DNA of 12,000 bases. Source: Bolinopsis microptera. Taxonomy: Eukaryota; Ctenophora; Tentaculata; Lobata; Bolinopsidae. Below, piece by piece: positions 1 to 8,503 of this stretch. Position numbers and translations under genes: made by a program. How positions within the stretch are numbered: position 1 is the first letter of the stretch; each line of letters opens with the position of its first letter. Below the pieces are notes generated by a model. The model was not told where the DNA came from, did not search any database, and saw only the letters and a list, made by a program, of their open reading frames with translations. The stretch covers positions 7,916,460 to 7,928,459 of the forward strand of contig NC_087083.1 of the NCBI RefSeq assembly GCF_026151205.1, given 5' to 3'.

Positions 1-7
1 CTTTTTA

Positions 8-936
8 TAGTGTTAAGTTCATTCAAATATTTATTTTGCATAAATGATAAAAATATAAGATTTATATATATTACTGTATTATGGCATCATTCAAACACCT
101 GTTTCATCAAAGTCCTGGAATAGCATCAATCGAACGCTTAGCGCAGCTTGTTTTTTTATAATTGGAGTTTTGAACGATCAGCCAATATTTAAATATTTAA
201 TAAGAAAGCAGCATCGATTTCAGCCTCTTAAATGTTTCCACACTATAGTATGGCATGTCTGTATAGTGTTGTATAGTTTTAATAATTTGAGTGCACTTAC
301 CATGGTATTACCATTCTTCTAATATATTGCTTGTTTGATAATTGATATGCACATTTTTCTTTGGTGTATAAGTATTGTCACAGCTGTTGCTATATTTTAT
401 AAATGCTGAATTCCTGCCTCATTCCAATTCCATCCACGTGATAATGGTCTAATTATTTCATGCAACACCTTGTCAAGTTGTAAACTTTCTTGGCGAAAGA
501 TTTATAATTCCTTTATTCTGGAAATAGAACTCTCAAACAGTTATTTCAAATCACTTTGCTCGAACATACAGGCTTTGGCAACAAATTAATTTCTAAGTTC
601 CTAGAAGAGTAATGGCAATACTGGCAATAGACGTAATTACTAGAACTTGAACGTCAATTGTAACAAATTCTTCGCACTTAAGTTTAAATTTTATACAATT
701 ACAATCGAGTTCTGCTGTAACTCTTTTTAAATTTTACCTCTGATTTTAAATTTTAAATTTTGGGTTCGTTAGAGCACAATACAGTAAGCTTGATCACGAG
801 TAACTTATTTTATTTTTTATGATTCTGTTAAAATTCCTGTTTACAGACAAACTTTATTTGAACGGACAAGAATGACAATAAAAAGTTTTCCAGCCTCCAA
901 TTATATATATTAGAAATTATGAAGTTTAAATAAAGT
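8..936 (+). repeat. Dispersed direct repeat, copy 1 (uninterrupted)
   Basis: This stretch is repeated in the same orientation at 3512-4785. Matching landmarks in order are tagtgttaag, tttatatata, tcaaagtcctgga, cgaacgcttagcgcagcttg, tggcgaaagat, gacaataaaaagttttccag and aagtttaaataaagtt. Homology stops sharply after aaagtt at 936. By eye the copies are highly similar, apart from small indels and the large insertion in copy 2. Copy 1 lacks about 25 bp present near 4016-4042 of copy 2. It has no long ORF, no terminal inverted repeat and no clear poly-A tail, so it could be a segmental duplication or an unrecognised interspersed repeat. The left end may lie outside the window. Confidence 0.9.
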
Positions 937-1370
937 TATAATCAGAACGCTAAGTATGAGCCTTATTCAATTAAGGCACCACTTTCTGCTAAACTAATCA
1001 GTGTCAGGGCCTTTTCAAGCTTGGGCGTGTAATTTAGTTACTTAGCTGTAGGGGCGGCTGCTCACATTACACTTGTTCTCAGCCTGTCATTCCGCCGAAT
1101 CTATATTCGAATCTATGTTCGTATCTCTATGTTTATCTGTTTATGAACATAATAGCCTGGGATCCCCCAGGTAATACACTTGTACCCTATTATAGTATAT
1201 TTATACACCAGACCTTTTCCATTTCCATCAGTTATACTGCAGTGTTTCAATTATCAAGCAGTTTGTTTGAGCAAATTTGATTGGTTCTCGATTAAGTATA
1301 CTGGAACAAACTTAAATTGTTAATGTAACGGCTTAAGTTGCCGACGTAATTTAAATGTTTTGCAAAGTGC
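937..1370. other. Non-coding spacer, no gene seen
   Basis: This is AT-rich unique-looking sequence between the direct repeat and the MITE-like element. It holds a short imperfect tandem of about 12 bp around 1094-1130 (gaatctatattc, gaatctatgttc, gtatctctatgt) and a small near-palindrome around 1157-1172 (cctgggatcccccagg). No ORF with coding character, RNA gene or promoter could be supported. Confidence 0.6.
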
Positions 1371-1374
1371 TTAA

Positions 1375-1577
1375 GGGGGGAAGGGGGGGGGGGTTCACCC
1401 TGATTTTTTTGTGAAACTTGGTTTCGAGATAGCAGTTGGCCAACAAACTAGGACCAGTGACCGAACTTTTGAGGGGGTCCCGGACCCCAACCGCCAAACG
1501 GTGTCCGCGGGGCAGCCACGCCCATATTTGGTCCAAATTAGGCCCAATTTTGCCAAATACCCTGAACATGCCCAAAA
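1375..1577 (+). repeat. Left terminal inverted repeat of the MITE-like element
   Basis: This arm starts with a G6-AA-G11 run and ends at acatgcccaaaa. It is complementary to 2089-2268 with only scattered mismatches. The main difference is a 14-bp block here (gatagcagttggcc, about 1427-1440) that the right arm lacks. The small ORFs crossing this arm on both strands are shadows of the repeat. Confidence 0.88.
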
Positions 1578-2030
1578 TACAGATTTTAGGTACTTTACTT
1601 GTAGCTAGTAGTCCCCTAAACTCGTATATGAATTTTCATCAAGATTGGACAAAAAATGATTTTGAGCCAAAAACCATATGACCATATTTGGGCATACGCA
1701 CCAAATTTGATCGATTTTGGCCTATAAATTAGTCAAATATCAATATTTTTGAATGAAACCAACTTTAGATTGACGGTAAGCCTAAACTACACATTATCTA
1801 TGATTATCAGCTCAGTATCTACCTAACTGTGATTCTGTGTTCAAATAATCGCAAAAAATGAACAAAATTGCCCATATCTCAGTTCGCGATATTTGCAAAA
1901 CTGACATCGCTCAAAACAATAGAACTCAATAGGGTTTCAATATTTTTACATGAAATTTTCAGAATCAACGTAGAATCGCATTTCGACCTTAAGTTTTGTA
2001 TTGGAATTTTGAGTTAGGCCTTTAAAAAAA

Positions 2031-2085
2031 TTTGGCGGCCAAATTCTGAATTTTGCATTGCAAATTTTGGAATTTGGCCGCCAAA
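2031..2085. repeat. Internal hairpin beside the right TIR
   Basis: Perfect 16-bp inverted arms lie at 2031-2046 (tttggcggccaaattc) and 2070-2085 (gaatttggccgccaaa), with a 23-nt AT-rich loop. The hairpin sits inside the element just before the right TIR, and no counterpart is seen beside the left TIR. It may be a subterminal motif or the remnant of a nested insertion. Confidence 0.8.
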
Positions 2086-2088
2086 TGT

Positions 2089-2268
2089 TTTTGGGCATGT
2101 TCAGGGTATTTGGCTAAATTGGGTCTAATTTGGACCAAATATGGGCGTGGCTGCCCCGCGGTCACCGTTTGGCAGTTGGGGTCCGGGACCCCCTCAAAAG
2201 TTCGGTCACCGGTCCTAGTTTGTTCGAAACCAAGTTTCACAAATCAGGGTGAACCTCCCCCCCCCCCC
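2089..2268 (-). repeat. Right terminal inverted repeat of the MITE-like element
   Basis: This is the reverse complement of the left arm at 1375-1577. It runs from ttttgggcatg to a terminal run of 12 C residues just before TTAA. The two arms could pair into a hairpin of roughly 180 bp. Confidence 0.88.
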
Positions 2269-2272
2269 TTAA

Positions 2273-3511
2273 GTGCCTTGAAAGTGGTTAACCCGATCTT
2301 TGCCCGATTAAATAAACGATGCTCGATTCAAGTCTGCAACATTGAAGAATGCATTAAATTTGAGTGCCTCTATGGCTAATGTTGATTAATTTTAAAGTTT
2401 ATCAACAATTTCTGCATCAGATCTTGGAGCATTGTATATTCTAAACTCCGTGCCCGGGCCGCTCTTATCTGGACGCCTGTCTCTTACCTGGTTTTACATG
2501 TCCAGCAGATTTTATGGTCTATGCTTTTTAATTTCGCACAGCTTTTATTTTCTACACGTTGTAAGCCTCTCTCGTGCACGAAAAGGGTTACAACGTGTAT
2601 CAAGCTTTTATCGATAACATTAAATTTCCAGCTTACAATAATTATATTCCTACAATATACCACGTTACTATCATGTCTTATATTGTGGAATGATATCTTT
2701 CGTTTTGTGGAATTGGAGTTTTAAGTTTTAACTCGCTATATTTTACGGTTACAATATTTGTCTCCAAAATTTCACAGTTTTTGTAATGTAGTACGCGCTG
2801 CATGCGCCACAGTCAGAATTTCAAAGGTTTCATAAATTTCAATAATATAGTAGCGTACAGTTTGCCAAAGATTTTTGAGCATTGTGTTCGTGCAAAACGC
2901 CTAAAAGTATATAATTTGGCAATAAAGAAATTTGTGAACTATGCTTACACTTACAGTAATTGATTTCGAAGAGGGTGCAAGGAGAGAGAACCTGGAAAAA
3001 TTTCGGAAAACATGTTTTAAGGTATGAATTCTAGAAATGAGAAATGTAAATTTGGACTACAAGGGGTGACTATTGTGCGGACAGTCTGCAGATGGTCTAA
3101 CTGTACTGTAGATAACTTAGCTGCAGATATTTAAACTACACAGTCTAGTTATCCGAGAAATATCTTTAAAACTAACAAAAATTTATTATTTCTAGGGGCC
3201 AAATGAGGCAAAAAAGTAACTAAGGATCCCTCAGTAAAACCAGTAAAACTAAAGATCCTTTAGTGAAACTAAATGAGTTTGGCCGACATGAGTATACGTA
3301 TTTAACTCTTTCAGTTTCACTATTCCTTAATTCCTACTTAATGTTATCTATTTTTTTGAATCAACCATCCTTAGACCTAAATAGTCGTTTTATGATTCCT
3401 CACATATATCCATTTGCATACAAATACTAAAATAAGGATCGATTATATTAGACTGGAAAACGAAACTTATTTTTAGATGATGATTTATTTTTTATGCGAA
3501 TGAGTTACTGT
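2273..3511. other. AT-rich non-coding stretch, no gene seen
   Basis: About 1.2 kb between the MITE-like element and the second direct repeat. The short ORFs here (61-67 residues) overlap one another in different frames, show no motif or signal, and contain no recognisable domain. Visible structures are the hairpin at 2553-2599 and a partly repetitive patch near 3225-3265, where cagtaaaac and aaagatcc-type words recur. Confidence 0.6.
2553..2599. repeat. Perfect 12-bp inverted repeat (hairpin)
   Basis: The arms tacacgttgtaa (2553-2564) and ttacaacgtgta (2588-2599) are exact reverse complements separated by 23 nt, and the loop contains gtgcac. Pairing does not continue outward in an obvious way. 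It could be a structured transcript element, a dyad protein-binding site or a mobile-element remnant. Nothing nearby decides between these. Confidence 0.7.
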
Positions 3512-3574
3512 TAGTGTTAAGTCCATTCAAATATTTATTTTGCATAAATGATAAATACATAAGATTTATATATA

Positions 3575-3887
3575 CTAGCAGGAACCCGTGAAATATAGCC
3601 CTAAACGGTGTCAAGACTCAAGATACTGAAATAATTATTACCTATTTAATTGGCGTTTTTGACACCACTTGGGGGTCCAAATTTTCGGCTCTAAAATCAT
3701 TATTCCTCGGCCAATTTTTTATTTTTTCATGCTGATTTGGAGGATATTAAAGCATTTGACCCAGCCAAAAAAGTTGCAGTTGTATATCTTTTACGGTTTT
3801 TGCAGAAAGTTGCGTTAAAGTCGATGCCGTGGTGTCAGTAAAATGGCACAGATATATATATATATATATATATATATATCGTCTCGC
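3575..3887. mobile_element. 313-bp insertion with 10-bp flanking direct repeats
   Basis: The decamer tttatatata stands on both sides (3565-3574 and 3888-3897), while copy 1 of the host repeat has it once (61-70). This is what a target-site duplication would produce. The insert starts ctagcaggaacccgtg and ends with a (TA)n tract followed by cgtctcgc. It has no terminal inverted repeats and no ORF worth calling. An internal inverted pair, ggtgtcaa near 3608 and ttgacacc near 3660, is visible. It may be a short non-autonomous element. The flanking decamer is low-complexity, so the duplication is suggestive but not conclusive. Confidence 0.65.
3852..3879. repeat. (AT)14 microsatellite
   Basis: An uninterrupted AT dinucleotide run near the right end of the 313-bp insertion. 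The Ile-Tyr repeats in small ORFs on both strands come from this run and are not coding. Confidence 0.95.
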
Positions 3888-4805
3888 TTTATATATAGTA
3901 AGATTACAGTGTATTATGGCATCATTCAAAGTCAAACACCAGTTTCATCAAAGTCCTGGAATGGAATCAATCGAACGCTTAGCGCAGCTTGTTTTTTTTA
4001 TAATTGGAGTTTTGGCGCCATAAACCCTTTCATTGGCTGAACGATCAGCCAATATTTAAAGATTTAATAAGAAAGCAGCATCGATTTCAGCCTCTTAAAT
4101 GTTTCCACACTATAGTATGGCATGTCTGGAGTTAAAGTGTTGAATAGGTTTAATAATTTGAGTGCACTTACCATGGTGAGTGGTGACTATTAGTATTACC
4201 ATTCTTCTAATATATTGCTTGTTTGGTAATTATGCACCTTTTTCTTTGGTGTATTATCATAGCTGTTGTTATAATTTATTTTATAAATGGTCTATTTCAT
4301 GTAACACCTTGTAAAGTTGTAAACTTTCTTGGCGAAAGATTAATAGTTCCTTTATTCTGGCAATAAAAATCTCAAACGGCATTTATTTCAAAACAATTTA
4401 TTCGAACATACAAACTTTGGCAACAGATTAATTCCTAATTTCCTAGATGAGTAATGGCAATACTGGCAATAGACGTCACTACAACTTGAACGTCATAATT
4501 TTAACAAATTCTTCGCACTTAACTTTAAATTTTATACAATTACAATCGAGTTCTGATGTACACTGTAACTCTTTTTAAATTTTACCTCTGATTTTAAATT
4601 TTAAATTTTGGGTTCGTTAGAGCACAATACAGTAAGCTTGATCACGAGGAACCTATATTATTTTTTGTGATTTTGTTAAAGTTCCTGTTTACGGACAAAC
4701 TTTATTTGAACGGACATGAATGACAATAAAAAGTTTTCCAGCCTCCAACTATATATATTAGAAATTATGAAGTTTAAATAAAGTTCTATAACTATATAAT
4801 ACTGT

Positions 4806-4842
4806 AGTTTAACACAGTTTAACACAGTTTAACACAGTTTAT
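4806..4842. repeat. Short tandem repeat, 10-bp unit
   Basis: About 3.6 copies of agtttaacac in perfect tandem, located just after the right end of direct repeat copy 2. Confidence 0.9.
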
Positions 4843-4911
4843 TAAACTCGGCTTCTTTTTGCTTGCTTAAAGTTTTGGACCGATATTATGCTGATACTGT
4901 TCGCCATTTTT

Positions 4912-4988
4912 AGTTCTTTTATACTTTTATAGTTCTAAATTCTTTAATGGCATGAATACCATATACAAGTATAAAAGTATAAAGAACT
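4912..4988. repeat. AT-rich inverted repeat, 19/20-bp arms
   Basis: The left arm agttcttttatacttttata (4912-4931) pairs with tataaaagtataaagaact (4970-4988) with one unpaired base and a loop of about 38 nt. It may be a small MITE remnant or cruciform. AT-rich composition makes chance pairing easier, but the length argues for real symmetry. Confidence 0.65.
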
Positions 4989-5542
4989 TGGTGGCAATGT
5001 ACTAATATAAATTAAAGCATTAAGTTAACATTTTCCGTTTTCACACGGTTTCTTTGTGAGCTAGATGTTGTGCACCTTTGCATGCACCCTTGTCCCCTCC
5101 GCCGGCCCGCCTACGCCCCCTATGATGGGTGTCGGGTGATGAGTCGAGCAAGGTGGATGCATATAAGAGATGCAGCTTTTGTCGCTGTTGAAGGGAAACT
5201 TTTAGTCTTGACAAAAGTCTTTGCTTTGTACTTGTGCTCTATGGGAACCTTATAAGAAACTCCTAGCATTCATGACGTCTTGATAAGCGCCATCTTACGA
5301 AAATGCAATTGATTAATAAAATTATAACTCACACAAAGGAGAGGAGCGAGCAAAAGACTAGGTCTTTGTGAACAAACAGACCATCTTTTTTACTGAAAGG
5401 TATGAATGTCTTTGAGTGGTCGGTGGGTGACGAAAATCGATTTTTTAAAATTATTCAATAGTATAGATATAATGTTTCATAGTTATCGTTATATATTATT
5501 GACATGGACACACTTTTGTTACTGTTTTTACCGTTGTTTATA

Positions 5543-5660
5543 TTTTATTGTTACTCCTAGTCCTAGTCTGAGAAATATCTACGGTTTTCCCACTATAGCA
5601 CTATCATGCAGGACTCATATCGCGTATTTTGATATAATTAATACTGACACGCAATAAAAA
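5543..5660 (+). pseudogene. GPCR exon 3' tail fragment (unit A)
   Basis: Homologous to 8930-9056, the last codons and downstream flank of the unit C GPCR exon. Homology starts abruptly in the sequence for the hydrophobic TM4 run, so TM1-TM3 are missing and what lies upstream (to 5542) is unrelated. In the receptor frame it shares with unit C the TGA after the LLLLxVLV-like stretch and the TAG nine codons later, which shows that both stops predate the duplication. It ends with an AATAAA followed by A residues (5653-5658). An 83-residue ORF beginning at 5406 runs through it in another frame and is not considered the native product. It is a broken, presumably non-functional remnant. Confidence 0.8.
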
Positions 5661-6377
5661 AACTGTTAATGATTAAGTTTAACATCCCGTTGACTGTTCA
5701 TCGATTCGGTTAATGGATAATACCAAAAGACGCAGTAGCACGCCACGTCTATTTTCTCTCCTTAACGACAATAAGGATAACTTAAAGATTACTAGAAAGA
5801 TGACTAGAACGACATGTGCTATGTGCTATGAGACTCCGCAGTCCGCTCCAAACACAATAAAATAACCAGTATTTGGTCGCCGCTCAGCAAATGGTTGCAG
5901 ACTGTGCTACCATGACCATTATCCCTATGGGTAGATTATGATAACATTGAAATAACGTACGATATCGTTCGATTCGAGGATTGCGAAAATCAAATTACAC
6001 ACTGAATGAAAATAGAACTATTGTTCAAAAACTAGGCGACCGATTGCTGCGTCAAGATCCAATCAATGCTTCTTTGTTTTCAAAATTTTGATGAAAAGAA
6101 TGCTCCAAAAATAACAAACAATGGAATGGTGGACTATTATACTTATATTTGTATTTAAGGGATGGTTCTTTGAACACAAGTCACCTGCATAGTCTCCGTA
6201 TCACGTATCGCCCACTATTTGATAATACGGGCAACAGGCAACTCCATTTGAACTCCAAGTCCAACAGCTTAAGACTTAAGAGTTATGGTTTTGACTGATG
6301 GTTTTGACTGATGATTTTATAAGGCAAAGCCTTGAGCCGTGGGAACCATTAAGATGTAGTTTCAGTGACATAAATAT
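5661..6377 (+). other. Unit A spacer with the satellite-free site
   Basis: 5661-5818 matches the flank upstream of the satellites in units B and C, and 5915-6377 matches the spacer downstream of the unit B satellite. Between them, 5819-5914 is 96 bp of ordinary sequence unique to unit A, at the exact place where B carries its satellites. No ORF with coding character is present. A short direct repeat of ggttttgactgat (two copies near 6287-6312) is shared with unit B. Confidence 0.85.
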
Positions 6378-6548
6378 ATGTCCGGGCTATATCGCTATAT
6401 CGCCCGCTGGTATAGTGGGCAGCCGGATAGCTGCTGCCGCAGCCCGCTATAAGTATATCAGCGGGCTGTGACAGCGGGCCGGGATATATCAGGTCTTCTT
6501 ACTAGCGGGCTGCGCGGGCCTGCTGGCGCAAATATAGCCCGCTGGTGG
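6378..6548 (+). repeat. GC-rich dyad-symmetric block, unit A
   Basis: A cluster of agcgggct and agcccgct words in alternating orientation, starting atgtccgggctatatcgc. The clearest hairpin has arms cagcccgct (6440-6448) and agcgggctg (6460-6468) with an 11-nt loop. The block is GC-rich in an AT-rich region and lies 210-380 bp upstream of the GPCR ATG. It is followed by a short (AT)n run at about 6549-6562. A regulatory dyad cluster, a foldback element or a structured RNA are all possible. Confidence 0.75.
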
Positions 6549-6715
6549 ATATATATATATATAATAAGTTTAACGTGTTTTGCCAGCCTTTTTAACCATA
6601 CCTTACTTTTTCTTTCTGTTGCTTAATATCAATACCAAAACAAAACCTTAGGGCTGCAACAATTAATTAAATTAAACAGCTGATATATTTTAACAATCTT
6701 GAAACTCTAAAATTC

Positions 6716-6752
6716 CTAATTGCTACTCTCACACTCAACTCCACCCTGCAGC
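6716..6752 (+). promoter_or_regulatory. Candidate 3' splice site before the GPCR exon, unit B
   Basis: A branch-point-like cctaatt is followed by a C/T-rich tract and an AG (ccctgcag) five bases before the ATG at 6757. The same layout stands before the unit C exon. This suggests that the coding exon is preceded by an intron in the 5' untranslated region, or that the first codons lie on an upstream exon. No donor site can be assigned. Confidence 0.5.
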
Positions 6753-6756
6753 TGTC

Positions 6757-6864
6757 ATGTCTCCAAAGAACTACGCCAACAAATCTCTATACGGGATGGA
6801 GGACGCACCAAAGTATGCTTTGACAAGCTACTACCTTTTCGTACTGCTCAACTGTTATAAGTGA
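6757..6864 (+). pseudogene. Truncated GPCR exon 5' fragment (unit B)
   Basis: The first 93 bp (31 codons) match the unit C receptor from its ATG into TM1. They differ at only two positions, both synonymous (TAT/TAC for Tyr20 and CTT/CTC for Leu27). At 6849/6850 the exon jumps to aactgttat, which in unit C lies at 9054, so the equivalent of 452 bp is missing (8602-9053 of unit C). The lost part includes most of TM1, all of TM2-TM3 and the poly-A signal. The junction creates a new ending NCYK and a stop, giving 35 residues. No useful microhomology is visible at the break. The sequon Asn8-Lys9-Ser10 is retained, but the fragment cannot form a receptor. Confidence 0.92.
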
Positions 6865-7012
6865 TTAACATCCCGTTGACTGTTCATCGATTCGGTTGAT
6901 GGATAATACCAAAAGACGCATTAGCACGCCACGTCTATTTTCTCTCCTTAACGACAATAAGGCTAACTTAAAGATTACTAGAAAGATGACTAGAACGACA
7001 TGTGGGGTGGGC
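6865..7012 (+). other. Unit B flank between the broken exon and the minisatellite
   Basis: Nearly identical to 9069-9216 of unit C and to 5681-5818 of unit A up to gacatgtg. After that point unit A diverges, while B and C continue gggtgggc into the minisatellite. The ORFs that begin or end here on the minus strand are extensions of the satellite reading frames. Confidence 0.85.
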
Positions 7013-7205
7013 GACAATTGACCCCCGACAATTGACCCCCGACAATTGACCCCCCGACAATTGACCCCCCGACAATTGACCCCCCGACAATTGACCCCCC
7101 GACAATTGACCCCCCGACAATTGACCCCCCGACAATCGACCCCCCGACAATTGACCCTCCGACAATTGACCCCCCGACAATTGACCCCCCGACAATTGAC
7201 CTCCC
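7013..7205 (+). repeat. 14/15-bp minisatellite, 13 copies (unit B)
   Basis: The unit is gacaattgacccccc. The first two copies are 14 bp (one C fewer) and the rest are 15 bp. Variants include a gacaatcgac copy at 7131, a ccctcc copy at 7146 and a final copy ending cctccc at 7191-7205. Each unit contains CAATTG and TGACCC, the latter being also the core of the adjoining hexamer. The 15-bp period gives open frames of the type TPRQL on the plus strand and related pentapeptides on the minus strand, which are not genes. Confidence 0.97.
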
Positions 7206-7501
7206 GGCTGACCCTGACCCTAACCCTGACCCTGACCCTGACCCTGACCCTGACCCTGACCCTGACCCTGACCCTGACCCTGACCCTGACCCTGACCCTG
7301 ACCCTGACCCTGACCCTGACCCTGACCCTGACCCTGACCCTGACCCTGACCCTGACCCCTGACCCTGACCCTGACCCTGACCCTGACCCTGACCCTGACC
7401 CTAACCCTAACCCTAACCCTAACCCTAACCCTAACCCTAACCCTAACCCTAACCCTAACCCTAACCCTAACCCTAACCCTACCCCTAACCCTAACCCTAC
7501 T
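7206..7501 (+). repeat. Interstitial telomere-like array: CCCTGA then CCCTAA (unit B)
   Basis: After ggc there are about 32 CCCTGA hexamers to about 7402, with one CCCTAA near 7221 and one extra C near 7359. About 16 CCCTAA hexamers follow to about 7500, with one CCCTAC variant near 7475-7480. CCCTAA is the C-strand of the metazoan telomere repeat TTAGGG, and CCCTGA is the C-strand of the TCAGGG variant. Unit sequence resumes at accattatccctatggg (7502). The PD, PN and TL dipeptide ORFs over it are period artefacts. Confidence 0.97.
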
Positions 7502-7963
7502 ACCATTATCCCTATGGGTAGATTATGATAGCATTGAAATAACGTACGATATCGTTCGATTCGAGGATTGCAAAAATCAAATTACACACTGAACGAAAAT
7601 AGAACTATTGTTCAAAAACTAGGCGACCGATTGCTGCGTCAAGATCCAATCAATGCTTCTTTGTCTTCAAAATTTTGATGAAAAGAATGCTCCAAAAATA
7701 ACAAACAATGGAATGGTGGACTATTATACTTATATTTGTATTTAAGGGATGGTTCTTTGAACACAAGCCACCTGCATAGTCTTCGTATCACGTATCGCCC
7801 TCTATTTGATAATACGGGCAACATGAACAGGCAACTCCATTTGAACTCCAAGTCCAACAGCTTAAGAGTTATGGTTTTGACTGATGGTTTTGACTAATAT
7901 TTTTATAAGGCAAAGCCTTGAGCCGTGGGAACCATTAAGATGTAGTGCCAGTGACATAAATAT
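7502..7963 (+). other. Unit B spacer
   Basis: Matches 5915-6377 of unit A with scattered substitutions and small indels, for example a 6-bp addition near 7823 and a 9-bp loss near 7865. A minus-strand ORF of 72 residues has no recognisable motif and is not supported as a gene. Confidence 0.8.
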
Positions 7964-8155
7964 GGTGTACGTGTCTTGTAATTGTTAAAGTTTAATAGCT
8001 TAGGCCCCAAATATTTGAGCAGTGTGGGAATTTGTGACTTTTGTGTTCCTATAGTTTGTGGTGTGTTTAACATCAGTTTACGATACTACATTAAGTTTCA
8101 TGTCATCTGCACACGAGCTGCATGAGCAGCCCTACCGGACACAAATATAAAATAT
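7964..8155 (+). other. 192-bp block present only in unit B
   Basis: Unit A passes directly from cataaatat to atgtccggg, whereas unit B carries 192 bp between the same words. The block ends in acaaatataaaatat, so AAATAT-type microhomology at both ends fits a deletion in unit A. An insertion into unit B is the alternative. No ORF or terminal repeat is visible in it. Confidence 0.8.
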
Positions 8156-8315
8156 ATGTCCGGGCTATATCGCTATATCGCCCGCTGGTATAGTGGGCAG
8201 CCCGCTATATCAGCGGGCTGTGACAGCGGGCCGGGATATATGAATATCAGGTCTTCTTACTAGCGGGCTGCGCGGGCCTGCGGCGCAAATATAGCCCGCA
8301 GCCCGCTGGTGGATA
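8156..8315 (+). repeat. GC-rich dyad-symmetric block, unit C upstream region
   Basis: Homologous to 6378-6548. One perfect hairpin has arms cagcccgct (8198-8206) and agcgggctg (8212-8220) with a 5-nt loop. A second, larger dyad pairs agcgggctgcgcgggc (8262-8277) with gcccgcagcccgct (8294-8307), the left arm having two extra bases. The stem sequences are kept between the two units while the first loop differs (5 versus 11 nt). The block ends about 200 bp before the GPCR ATG. Confidence 0.78.
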
Positions 8316-8465
8316 TAAGTATAACGTGTTTTACCAGCCTTTTTAACCAGACCTTACTTTTTCTTTTTGTTGCTCAATATCAATACAAAAACAAAACCTT
8401 AGGGCTGGAACAATTAATTAAATTAAACAGCTGATATATTTCAACACTCTTAAAACTCTAAAATT

Positions 8466-8503
8466 CCTGATTGCTACTCCTCACACTCAACTCCACCCTG
8501 CAG
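8466..8503 (+). promoter_or_regulatory. Candidate 3' splice site before the GPCR exon, unit C
   Basis: A branch-point-like cctgatt lies about 35 bases before the AG, followed by a C/T-rich tract ending ccctgcag at 8503. The ATG follows five bases later. It matches the tract in front of the unit B exon, so it was inherited with the duplication. It is consistent with an exon starting at 8504. Confidence 0.5.

Larger units (their letters stand above)
1371..2272. mobile_element. MITE-like element with long TIRs and TTAA target duplication
   Basis: Two arms in inverted orientation (1375-1577 and 2089-2268) enclose about 510 bp with no transposase ORF, and TTAA flanks both outer ends (1371-1374 and 2269-2272). 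The termini start with G runs on the left and end with C runs on the right. Both carry the inner landmarks ttcaccctgattt, gtgaaacttggtttcga, cgaacttttgagggggtccc and gcggggcagccacgcccata, or their complements. Long TIRs, no coding capacity and a TTAA duplication fit a non-autonomous DNA transposon. TTAA targets are known for piggyBac and Kolobok. PiggyBac ends usually start with C runs, so the G-starting end favours a Kolobok-like origin. That family call is inference only. Confidence 0.85.
3512..4785 (+). repeat. Dispersed direct repeat, copy 2 (interrupted)
   Basis: This is the second copy of 8-936, in the same orientation. Homology begins at tagtgttaag and ends at aaataaagtt, after which the sequence is unrelated to that following copy 1. 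Relative to copy 1 it carries the 313-bp insertion at 3575-3887, about 25 bp extra near 4016-4042, and small indels near 4177-4200 and 4290. Without the insertion and its duplicated flank it is about 951 bp long, close to copy 1. Confidence 0.9.
4786..5542. other. Non-coding stretch before the GPCR tandem array
   Basis: No gene is recognised. The stretch holds the 10-bp tandem at 4806-4842, the inverted repeat at 4912-4988 and a GC-rich patch at about 5085-5135, which is unlike its AT-rich surroundings. A 61-residue ORF crosses that patch but has no recognisable motif. The downstream part (5260-5540) shows nothing distinctive and shares no homology with the coding part of the GPCR exon. Confidence 0.6.

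Noticed and set aside
1351-2379. Small ORFs on both strands in the MITE-like arms
   Set aside because: The same peptide strings appear in both arms because the arms are inverted repeats. There is no transposase motif.
3747-4040. ORFs with Ile-Tyr runs on both strands
   Set aside because: They come from the (AT)14 microsatellite and its flanks.
5070-5255. 61-residue ORF across the GC-rich patch
   Set aside because: No motif, no conserved copy in the window, and no splice or promoter context.
5406-5657. 83-residue ORF leading into the unit A tail
   Set aside because: Its first half is unique AT-rich sequence without motifs, and its second half reads the GPCR tail in a shifted frame. No family is recognised.
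5940-5985. Possible tRNA B-box (cgttcgattcg) in the unit spacer, also near 7550
   Set aside because: There is no matching A-box or acceptor stem around it, and no cloverleaf could be drawn.
6865-7528. ORFs of 75-213 residues on both strands over the unit B satellites
   Set aside because: The pentapeptide and dipeptide repeats follow the 15-bp and 6-bp periods exactly. They are shadows of satellite DNA.
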